Assembly: GCA_051453625.1 (NCBI GenBank)
Contig: JBOZIK010000001.1
Coordinates: 91,991,118 to 92,055,117 of the forward strand
DNA from: Welwitschia mirabilis
Lineage: Eukaryota > Gnetophyta > Gnetopsida > Welwitschiales
Direction of reading: 5' to 3'
DNA length: 64,000 nucleotides
Position numbers and translations under genes: made by a program
Part shown: one piece after another, positions 34,701 to 46,700 of the stretch
Layout of the letters: each line of letters begins with the position of its first letter
How positions within the stretch are numbered: the stretch's first letter is position 1
The notes under the pieces: model-generated
Told to the model about the DNA's origin: nothing
What the model saw: only the letters and a program-made list of their open reading frames with translations
Database searches by the model: none

Positions 34701-37700
34701 GATTGGAAGCCTTTTGTACGTGATGGCAAGTAGGCTTGATATAGCTTACAACATAGCAGTGTGTGCTAGATATCAATTAGACCCCAAAGAATCTCACGTA
34801 ATTTATGTCAAGAGAATTTTTCAATATATAAATACACACAAAATCATGGCTTATTACCCTTATGATACTCTTTTTGATTTGGTATGATACTGTGATGTAG
34901 ATTGGGCTGGTTGTATAGATGACAGGAAGAGCACAAGTGGAGCGTGCTTCTATCTTGGAAACTGTTTGGTCTCTTGGTTTAGTAAGAAACAAAGTACAAC
35001 CTCTTTATCAACCGCTAAGGCTAAGTATATTGCAGCAGGTGCCTGTTGTGCACAATTGCTATGGATGAAACAAATGTTGGTAGATTTTGGTATAAAGAAT
35101 GAAACAATTAGGATATTTTGTGACAACACTAGTGCCATAAACATAACAAAAAATCCTATTTGACACTCTTGTACTAAATACATAAACATAAGGCATCCCT
35201 TTATATGAGATCAAGTCCAAAATCATAGTGTTACTCTAGGTTATATATCCACTAACAGTCAGATTGCAAATATTATGACAAAGTCTTTCAACAAGCAAAG
35301 ATTCAAAGATCTAAGACAAAATCTGGGCATTGGGGTAAATCCCCATGAGGAATGGCTTCAAGTTTCATTATAAATTATTTTTGTATTATATGTAGGTAAT
35401 CTATATTTTGCTAGTCTATAAATATTGTATATTCGTTCCTTTATTCTTTAAGATTTGTGTGTTAGTTTTGTAAATTTGAATCCCCGTCTTTGAAATTTGA
35501 GTTAACTCTTGGATGTCCCACCTCAATTCTTAGACGTTCACCCTTGTCCATATAAGAAATCTTTTGAAGTTAACTTCAGATGTCCTGCCGTTCCTCCTCG
35601 GACCTCTGACCATTCCTCCTTGGACGTCTGACTTTCACCGTCATTTAGTTTTTCTTAGTAGATACTCGAACGTTCCCCCTATATCTTGGGATGTTTGGAT
35701 CTTTATGTATCATTTTTTTAAGTTAGAGCTCAGACGTCTGACCTTCGTTCCCGGACATCCGAACTTTAAGGCAGTGCGGGATGCCTGCATTCCATTTGCC
35801 CCTTTCATAAAGGGTTAAACCCTTTTTCAAATCATGTCTAATGTATTTCTCTATCATTCCTGTTGCCTAATCCTTAACACTTCACCTTTCTTACCCATTT
35901 CTCTGATTTTTCTCTTGAATCCAAGTCTTCTATCTGCAATGGGGAGATCCAAGCTAGTAGCGCAAAGAAAAGGAAAAGAACCAGCAAGCTTTTCTACAAA
36001 AAATTGGTTGCCAAGTGAAGAACACAAGAAGTTTTGGTTAACCTATTTTTCAAAGAGGTCTATTGCTCTGAAGAGAAGAATAGATTTTGAATCATTCAGC
36101 ATGAGTTCTAGATTTTCAACAAGTTTGAAGCATTGAAATGGCAGTATGCTTTGGATTTTGACACTAGAGCCTTAGTGACAATGGTAAGACTATTTTACTG
36201 CAATGACCATCTGGATACACACAATGATAAGATTACATTTAGAGCATATGGCATAAATGTAGAAATAACTCTAGATATCATATCAGAAGTTACTGGTTTT
36301 CCAAATGAGGGTTGTTTTTACAATATTACTTCAGTGCAAACTCTTAAAGAAGCAATTTCAATAGATGACTTAACTCATGAATTGGGTGGCAAACATGTGG
36401 AATGGGAAGTTAACATTCCTACCAATCAATTACAGCCATTCTACAGAGTCATATTTCAGATTTGCAATCATAATATTGTTCCTAAACTTGGCCATAAGGA
36501 TGAGGTATCACCAGTATGTGCATATATTATGTAATGTATTGGGCAAGGTGTCAAATTCAATTTGTGCGAATTTATTTTGACATATATGAGCCAACTTTTT
36601 GTTGCTACAAATGCTAGTCTTCCTTTTGGTGGTTTGGTTATTGCTCTTCTTATGAATCTAGAATTTAACATTGACAAGGATGAAGAGTTCGTAGAAGTAC
36701 CAAAACCAGTAGATGCTTCTTCCTTGAAAAAGATGAATATATTTTTAGAAACAATCAATCCAGCTCCTCCGCTTCTTCCTCTGTAGAGAAAGAGAGTTAG
36801 TGAAACTTCATCCACCTCAGAGATATCAAATAAAGTGCTCCTCTAGACCATGCAAAAAAGTGATAGAAAATTAGATAGAATTTTATTTGGTCTTTTAGCT
36901 TATGGTTTTGACATACCACTTGGATTAGAGGAAGAGGAAGAACAATCTCCACTAGCACTAGCTCTAGCTGAGGGTCCTTCTCATGCAGAATCATCCGATT
37001 GACTTCTTACTCTCTCTCTGATTTTTGTACTTTGTTTCTTCCTTCTTCTTTCACTATCTTACACTTCTCAATGATGACAAAGGGGGACAAGATATCCTAC
37101 TCTCTATTCTGTGATCTTTGTTTGACCTCTCTCATTTTTTTTTTGATGTAAAAATGTCAAATCAAGTTTAATAGAACTCATAATTTTTATTCTCAAAATT
37201 TTTGTTTTGACCTCCCTCATTTTTTTGAAGAGATCATCTATGCTCAACTAGCAATCATTCTTGTCCGTACTCTTTATTGCTAATGGACCATGCATCATTA
37301 AGGCACCTTTCCATCAGATTTTCTCTCTGTTGCTTTTAATTTGGTTGCTCACCTGGTTAAGCTCTGTTGTATTATCCTTCCATTTTCTTGATGTAAAGAA
37401 GAAAAAGGAGGAGCCAGGAGGCTGATAGTAGTTGCTACCCCCGAGAGTGGAGTAGGCTGGTTGCCAAACCACTATAAATCCTGGTGTCTTTTATTCTTTT
37501 GTTTCTTACTGCTGATTCCTTATTGCTGATTTCGTATTTGTTACATGAAAGAATTTAAGGTCATTTATGATTAATTTTTAAATACTCTATTCAATCCCCA
37601 ACACCCCCACCCCCAATCCCCCACCTCTAGAGCATATTTCAATCCTAACACAGAGGTCATTGTGGAGGTGGTTGGCTTATTTTATGCCAATGTTGAGATC

Positions 37701-40700
37701 ATATCCATTCGTGACTCAGTATTGACGACCATGATCTCAGGTGTCAATTTCAAGGTAACACTAAACACTATTGCTCGAGTTCTCCATATCCCTCATGGTG
37801 GAGTTTCTGATTTGCCGTTTTTAGGATTTGATTACCGCTAGTGCTTTCAGCATGCTTTAAACATGCTTTAGATCTCTGTGGTGCTGATTTTGATTGGGAG
37901 TCCTCGACTACCTTAAGAGCTAGACACCTGACCGCACTGTACAGAGGTTTGCACTTGATTTTTGGGTACATCCTTCTTCCTCTTAGTGGACATAGGGATG
38001 ATGTCACCCTTTACATGCTCAGGTTTCTTCACTAGGTTTATTCACAACAAAAGATTGATGCATCACTCATTATATTTAAATTTCTAGTGCACACCATTCA
38101 GTTTGAGAACAAGACTCTTCAATATGGAGGTTTGATTATGGTTATGTGTCACCACTTCAGTATACCTTTACCAAAGCATAATGTTACCATACTCAAAACT
38201 TTCTAGCCTCTTAACTATTCTACATTGGCTCACATGCATGTGTTTGGGGCAGGTCTTGTTCGGAGACCCTCATGTGGCAGAGGCATAGAGTCCTCTCATG
38301 CACCTTCTTCATCCACTCATTCTTATGTTGTACACTTCAGAGGGCCTACAAATCCGATGATGGACCTTCTCACATCTCTTCATACCAGGATGTATGACCA
38401 GGAGGAATCACAACAACAGATACTGTATCTTCTTGAGGAGATGAGGAGGGCTGGATAGTTTCTAGAATCTTACCGTATTCGGTCACCATCACCATCTTAC
38501 CCTCCCAAACCTTTTCCTACTCCTCCACTAGCCTTTGCAGGTGAGGAGGAAAAGGAAGAGGAGGAGGAGCTAGCGCAGGAGGAGGCAGAGAATGCTCTAG
38601 AGGCAGTAGAGTCAGAGGAGGAATCAGCTGATGTAAGAGGAAGAGGACGATAAGGATTCTGAGGAGGAAGAGGAGGACGAGCACTTAGAGGAGGAGGAGG
38701 AGTAGGAGGAGGAGGAGACACAACTGGAGGCACCTACTCCCAGGCGGATAGAGGCTTCACCAGCATCACCTCATCCTTCATCTCCATAGGAGGCTTCTTC
38801 ATTGTGCCGTGGACTTAGAGCATCATTCCAGTACATGCATTGCTGATTTAGGTCCAGTGGCCTTACCACTCCACAGTGCTCCATTTCCACTCTACATGCT
38901 TCATCATTAGCCATCATGTTTGCTCATCCTTCTCCTACAGGACCATCGTAGGGCATCATTAGCCGTGGCTTCTATCATTGCACATCATCATCTGATGAGT
39001 CTGATTAGAGTTTGTGCTTTTAAGTCTACTTGTTTGTTTGTTTTCTTCCGTTTGTAGCTCTCTTATCATTGATGACAAAGGGGGAAAGAAACACTAGTGT
39101 TATATGGTGTTGTGCTAAAACTGATGTAGTGTTTGTTATACTATTATGTAGTGAAATGTTTTGTTTTTATTATGAGATTGACATGTACTACAAACTTTAT
39201 TTGATTATGATAACCAGAAATTGTTGATAACTTTAGCACACCATCAAGGTAAGAATTTTCCTGCTTTTTGTGCCTTTCAACATCCAGTACATGTATAAAC
39301 TGATCTCATTAGCAAAATATATGTATTTAGGGGAAGCACTCACTTAGAGGGAGCACCAACTTAAGGAATAAGATCAACATTGTGTTGGAAGTGAAGCCAA
39401 ATCTCTTGATGTTATTTATTCCTTTGTAGTTTGNNNNNNNNNNNNNNNNNNNNNNNNNNNNNNNNNNNNNNNNNNNNNNNNNNNNNNNNNNNNNNNNNNN
39501 NNNNNNNNNNNNNNNNNNNTCTAGAAGTTAGGATTAGGGTTTCTACCCTAAAAGAAAATCTATATAAAGGAAATAAAGGCATGGAATGCCATATGGTGTG
39601 TGGGAGTCAAGAGTTGCAATATTGGCTTTTTAGGACGACTGGTGTCCTTCCCTTTTTTATTCTAATAAGAGAGCTTTGCACTGCTTTCGTGGTTTTTTCC
39701 CCACATTGGGGTTTTCCATGTAAATCTGGTGTCTTGATGTTTGCATTTTGTTATTGCTCTGCTACATTTTTCTAACATATTGTTAATTTGGTTATCATCA
39801 ATAAGCAAGGGGTAGATTGTTGCATCTCTCAGTTGTCTATTGATGACACACGGAATAATATTTAGTGAACTAAAGAAATGATAGTATTTGTAGGTCAATA
39901 CTACATGTTGATTGGAGCCATTCTAAAGCATACATAGGATCTCATGCAAACATCACTTAAGTCAAATAAACCATCAAGTGAACTAGGACTGATTAGATAA
40001 TTGAGATGTTGAAAAGTGCCCAGATGGTCGACTAACATTCTCTAGGGGGTCGACCACTTGTTGCTCACAATTTTCTATGTCAACAAGGGGTCGACTGCCT
40101 ATGTGAAAGGGGTCGACTGCCGACGTCGACTTGGCAATTCTAGGGGTCGACTGCTCATAGACTGTATGAGGTACGTAACATCAAGGATCGACCGACTCCA
40201 GACTTGAGGTCGACTGCCCAGCTTGTAGAAGATGAACGTAATAAGAGATGTCTACCCCTAGCTTGTAGGGGTTGACCGGTAGGCTAACAGTCAGCGAAGA
40301 TATATCTGTTGTGGGTTGTTAGCAATCGTTGCAAACTCTCTTAGGGATGCCAACCATCCATTTCAAGAGCCCCAGTAATCAATTTCATTGGTCCTAATGT
40401 CCTACTATATCTATAATCTATCTTTTATATATAATTGGACATTTCTATTGATTTACACCTTTTTGTCAAATTGTCCATGGTGTTTCAATTTTAATCATAC
40501 TCTCTATCTCTCCTTCCAATATCTATCTAGATTGCATTGTGGCTACAAGCTAAGGATTTGGCTTGTACTTGAGGTTGAATATTGATGTGAAATCCCTATT
40601 GTATTGTTGGAACACATCCACAAAGTTCCAGTGATATGTAGTTGGAGGCTGCATTGGAAATAAAGGAAAACAAACTTGTTTTCTACACATTATGCTTATT

Positions 40701-43700
40701 GTTATTTATTATTTAGTGTATTTCATGAGCAATTAATGTTTTATCTTTAGAGAGTGTGAATTGTGATCATAATTGGACAAAGACTTGAATTTAGTTATTT
40801 TGTTGAAAATTCATATTGTGCAAAAATAGTGTTAAGTTTTCAAATTGCAAAAATTGCCTTCGCTCTCCCATTCACCCCTCCCTTCTAGGATAGCTAGTCC
40901 TAACAAAGCAAACTCATGAGAGTATATAGTGAGTCAATCCGGGTTCATAAACTTAAAGAAGAAAATGAGTTGGAGAAAACTTAATTCTTAAGAGAAGAGA
41001 AGAGAAGTGAAGAGGGGGGCGAGAGAGAGAGAGAGAGAAAGTGAGAGAGCGACATAGAGCAAGGGGACGGGTGGGGGGGAANNNNNNNNNNNNNNNNNNN
41101 NNNNNNNNNNNNNNNNNNNNNNNNNNNNTAAGAAATTAAAATAAACAATGCAAATGATGAAATGCAATGGGATGGAAATGCAAATCCTAAATGCAATTGA
41201 CTAATGTTTTTACCAATTTCTTGTTACCTAAGTTGGTCCTCATATTCTATATCAAAATTAGTCTACAAGAGTATTAAATTGATATCAACATAAAGTACAA
41301 GGAATATAGAGAGAGTTTAAGAAAAAGAAAGCACACCTTATTAACCTTTAACAAATTGCACTTCATAACATCCTCTCGCAAATAGCAGTTCCTCAATGGA
41401 GGAGACACAACACAACACTACGAAGAACTTCTTTCGTAAGTAGATGGAGCCTGTCGCCCACGTTGCTCTTGTCAAAAGCTACTTTGATGCCAGGAATGGG
41501 AGAATGAAATGGAACACTTAAGAGGTTTATATAGGTTTGAATAGTGGACTAATTTAGTTAAAGGATGAACTAGAATGGTTACATCACAATTTTAGTTAAA
41601 AACAAAACTTGATTCTTTGACGTCGACTAGCTTCGTCCTCTAGTGGTGTGTCCTCTAGTGCTTTGTTCTTTGGTACTTCATCCTCCAGTGGTAGGTGGAA
41701 TTTGGTTGTAGGTGGAATCTGATTGCTTCCTCCTCTTAGCGCTTTGCCCTCTAATGCTTTGTCTCTAATACTTTATCTTCTAGTGGTACGTGGAATCTGG
41801 TTGTAGGTAGAATCTGATTGTTCCCTCAAATGCTTCATTATTACTCTGTCCCACATGGGTTGAATCCATGGGTCACCAGCCCTAGTCGCACGTTGTGTGC
41901 CTCCGATATGAATGGAATGCCAGGTGTTGTTCACATGTTTTCACTCAAGGTAGTCGAACGGGTGTCATGCGTGTTGTATTGTGTTTGGGCTTAATAGTTG
42001 TAGTGGCATCGGCTGGGGTTTGGAGGTGAAAGGCTACTTAATTCTTTATCTTGAGTCCTTGATATGGAAAATGCTCAATTTGGATCACTAAGCCTGTCAA
42101 AAATTCCTATAACCATACTCAAAACCACCATTTAGTATGGTCAAGTTGGCAGCCTAACAGCAAGCCAACACCTCAAGCTAAAGTTTCTAAACTAAAACTT
42201 AAATAGTGAGACCAATANNNNNNNNNNAGGCTCATACAGACATACAAGATTACGAACTTTTAAATTTACTTTAAAATAAAACACCCTAACAGCCTAGCGT
42301 GGTTCCATTAAAAATCTCAATTGTGCAACATGAACAAGGTTACAACTTTAAAATAAATAACGTGGATATAAAAATATAGATCTACTTTCACCAATCTGTA
42401 AAATTACTGGTACCTCTTTCTAACAATTATGTTATGCAAACTGTTGCCCAACCTTTTGTAGCCCGCACATATGCTTACACTTTATGACTGCACCCAATGT
42501 CTTGCATGTCAAGAATCCAAAGGAGAACTATATCCATTGTTTCCCAATCTTAAATAGTACTCAACCGATCACTTGCCATATTTTGATGTTAAGATCCAAT
42601 AATCCTTTACAAGACATTTACTATTTTCACATTTCATAATGATTCATGATCATGCTTGGCATATTTTTGATGCTCTAATTTTAGGTAAGTGCAATTGGAG
42701 CATTTTTTTACCACATGCACTTAAAAAAGCACAACATGCTAACTACTCAAAGGCTACATCATCTTATGTATGTGCATTACAACTTGAAATATCACATCCA
42801 TTCATCCTTTGCGTACTATGGAATGGGTCAGTCATTTTGTTCATGATCCTTAAGAAAGACAAGAGTGCATTCTACCTTAGTTTCATACCAACAACAACCT
42901 ACTACATTGCCAATCATTGCTTCCACTAGCAAAGAAATTGGCATTATTATTACCGACAGACCCTTTATTCACATGCATAATGATTATCCAAATTTAAATG
43001 GGCATGATACTTATCCATAGGCAGATTCTAGTTTTACCCTTTTTTTCTTTTGTGTTAGTTTGTTTCATTGGTTATTGAGGCTATTGAAGACATGTGTGAT
43101 GAACGATGTCCTTCTTTTGTCATGGAGGAGCTTGGCGTCTCTGGCATTGTTGGGTAGATAGAAAGCTTGCCATGAGCATTAGATCTAAGACAGCATGAGC
43201 TTCTTTAATTCCTACACCTTATGGTGCTTCTAGGGTAGGGATAGAATGATTAAGAGACGCATCTTATTACATTAGAAAGAATATGAAGATTCAGACGCTG
43301 AGGTGAGAGGGATGTTCCAATGCTCCAGCGCTGCATGATCTGTTCTTGAATTTTGAGTCCCTATTCATTCATATAATAAAGACATTATTTGTAATGCTAT
43401 TTTGTATTTTCACATGGCGAGCTGTTTCCTATACCTTTTTGTTCTTACTTTTTAAATATTGGATTTCTTTATGTTTAGGTACTGTCCCAACGCATTATGG
43501 AATTGGACATTTGAAATGCCTTAGCTTTCTTTCTTACATTTCCCTATCATATTATACCCATTTGGACCCTTGTTATGAACGTATCTGCGTTATCTGAATG
43601 TAAAATCTATTACATTATTTTCTTCTAATGTTGAACATCTTTATTAGGTAATGCAACTATTAGCAAATACACATTTTAAGATTTTCTAACTACCAATTTT

Positions 43701-46700
43701 TTTCTTGACTACTTTGCCTACTGTCGAACTGCCAACATAGTTTAATTTGAGTTTGCTGATAAATTCATTTTGCCAACTATTTAAATAATGGGTCGATTGA
43801 TTCCAAGCACCTTTTGTGGCAAGTGATATTATCTCCTATCGTATGATAATGAGATGAAATTCTCATTTACTGTAATCAATTTGGACTTTTTTATATGCCT
43901 TCCTCCTAGCTGTTAGGAGATGGGTTACATGTGTTCCCTTATTGTCACAGACTTGGGCCTCAACCGTACTTTGTCTTTTGTTTCCTTCAATTTGATTCTA
44001 AAATAAGCAGTCTGAATTGACCTCCTGTTTTAGCTTCCTGATTTAGAATGCAGATATTCATTGAACAGCTTGTTCAACTCTAATTTGGAGCATTATGTGT
44101 GTGTATGGGCAACGTCATAAGATTGAATCTCCTTTCCTAACCTTGCTTCAGTGTAACACCGTCACAATTATCATCATATAACAATTGAAAGAGATGGTGG
44201 TAATGTGCTTATTAGGGTTCTATTCAGATGTGAAATTGTGATCCATTTTGAAACCTAAAACATTTGCTGTGTGGTACGCACCCTGTAAGATTAAAAGAGG
44301 AAAAGAAAGTTAAAAACAAAACAGAAACTATTGGTAGTCATGTCCTTATTTGAGAAGATGGATCTCTCAAGGAGTAAAGAAAAAAAAAAGGGGGAGGAAT
44401 AGAGACAAAGAAAGCAAACGAGGCAATCACAGAGAAGAAGCAAGTTCCTAGGAACCTCAGGGGTAGAGAGCTTCTACGAGATGAGGAACAAATGGCAGCA
44501 AAAGAGCGAAAAGGCAGAAGTGAAGATCATAGATACAGTGCACATGTTTTGAGTACCACGAAGAAGGGCACATATCATGTGATGGCCCCGACAAGAACAA
44601 ATTTAGAGAAAACCCCAGAACGTGTAATTATGGGAAACCACTACAGTGAAAGAAGATAACATAAGAAGATGTTATAGCAGAAACTGGAAGCAATCTTTGT
44701 TAAGCTAAGGAGACTCTTGTCAAAGATCATGGAGCAAACATGACTACTCAATGCGGTTATTTCAAATGTGTTTTCAATCCAAATGTAAGGTGTGCAAAGT
44801 TGTTGTTGATAGCAGTGCCACTGCAATGTTGTTGCAAAAAGAATTTGTCAAGAACCTCAAATTGGTAGTGATCGCACATCCTGCTCCCTATAAATTGTAA
44901 TTGTTGTGGAAGGGACATCTAACAGTGAAAGAGTAATGCAAAGTCAATTTCAATATAGATGTGCATGCATGTAATTTGTTGCTTGGCAGGCCTTGACAGT
45001 TGAGAGGCAAAAAGTTGAGGGGGCAAACAATTCTCAATCTGTTAAGAAAAAGGCTTGCATCTCTAATCTATAGCTCTTTCAAGAAGGAGAACACTTCAAT
45101 AGCATATGCTATTTAAGAGAAAAGAAATCCTTGAAAGGCAATAGCCAATAAATGAAAATTGATGCAGGTCCAACCTCAGTTTACAAGTTGTGGAATTAAG
45201 GTCACAGAGTATAAAGAAACTCCAGGACCCCCTTCCAAAGCACAGGGGACGACTAGAAAGAAATTAAAAAACTAATAAGATAATTTGGATTTTTTTTTTT
45301 TTTTCCGGTTCCTTCATCAACCAAATGTTTAAATGTAAATGGCCATGGAACTTATGTAAGAGCTACAGAAGCCTTAATGAAAAAGGACTCCTTTGACTTC
45401 TGTAAGGGCCCTAAATGGAAGCTATAAATGGATGGAGGATAGAGTACACTAAGTGGCCTTCAAACTCAATCTACACATTGTACTTGCGTTTCCATCAACA
45501 CAACTCCATTTTCTTCTTCTTTTCAATTTTCTGTTCGATAGTCCATATCAAGTTGCCATAATATTATTGTTACAGCTAAAAATCATAGCAAAACAACAAA
45601 AGGTGACCGTGGCTGTCGAACTGCCATGGTAATAGTCTTACTAACTGACCAAGAACAGGGACTAAGCCAATAATAGCATAGACTGATGCACAGATGAATG
45701 CTGAAAAGTGAAGCCAAATGTTCATCATGTTGGTTTTATAAATTCCCTCTTATGTTCACCTTTGAAGTGACATCCCTTTTTGTAATGTTATAAAGTTTCA
45801 GAATATATTTTAAGAAACAGTGTAGTCAAAGGGGTTCATGCAAAGTCAATGTTAAGTTAGGCTTTATACCTTAATGGAAGGTTATAAAGGCTTATACCTT
45901 AATGGAAGGTTATAAAAGGGCAAATTGTGTTGAAGGAGAGGTATCTTGTAGCAATCATCAAACACTCTGCTCAAGCTGTCCAAGGACAGCTTATCTCCTT
46001 GGTTTTCTCTCTGCAATAACGAAGAGCCCTGGACTGTTCTGTGCGTGGAGGGTGGAAAGGGCCCAAACCACATAAAATTTGTGTGTGTTGTGCCCTATGT
46101 TTTGGCTCTGTTTCTTTTGCTATTCGTTGTTATTTCTGCAACACTAGGAAAGATTTCAAATGACGGGAGCTCTCTGTAGATAGGAATGTCTGGAAAAAGC
46201 AGAATTGCAAAGCTGATACTAAGTTTATGATAAAGCTGTGGATGATAATGATGATCAAAACTAGGCTTATAAATCTACACTTGAAGATATACCAAGCAAA
46301 ATAACTATGAAAATGAGTTTCCTTACCCATACTGTTAGAAATATTAATATTGGATTCAATATTCTTTTTTCCGGTTAAGGACCTGAAATTTTAACAGAAG
46401 AGGATTTTCATACTAACATACTCTTATGTTAGTATTAACATAAGAGTATGTTCTTATTAACCTGAAATATTAACATAGGAGGATCTTATACTAACATACT
46501 CTTATGTTAGTATTACCATAAAAGTATGTTCTTATTGACCTGAATAATGAGTACCAAATTTAACGTCAATATTTCTAGCAGAACGATAAGGAAAGCCATA
46601 GTCATTTCTATTGGTATATCTTTAGGTATACAGTCACAAGCCTAGTTTACATTGTTGTTGTCTATGTCTTTTGCCATCTACCTAGGATGAGCTTTGCAAG

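Noticed and set aside
38497-38733. Proline-rich open frame on the minus strand
   Set aside because: It is the antisense of the Glu/Gly-rich end of the env-like ORF of element C; its composition follows from the low-complexity GAGGAG repeats.
39535-39560. Telomere-like TTAGGG/TACCCTAAA sequence
   Set aside because: There is only one imperfect unit, inside a solo LTR next to its TATA box; it is not an interstitial telomere array.
40026-40215. CRISPR-like array of GTCGAC units
   Set aside because: The repeats are only 6-13 bases, spacing is irregular, and the context is a plant LTR.
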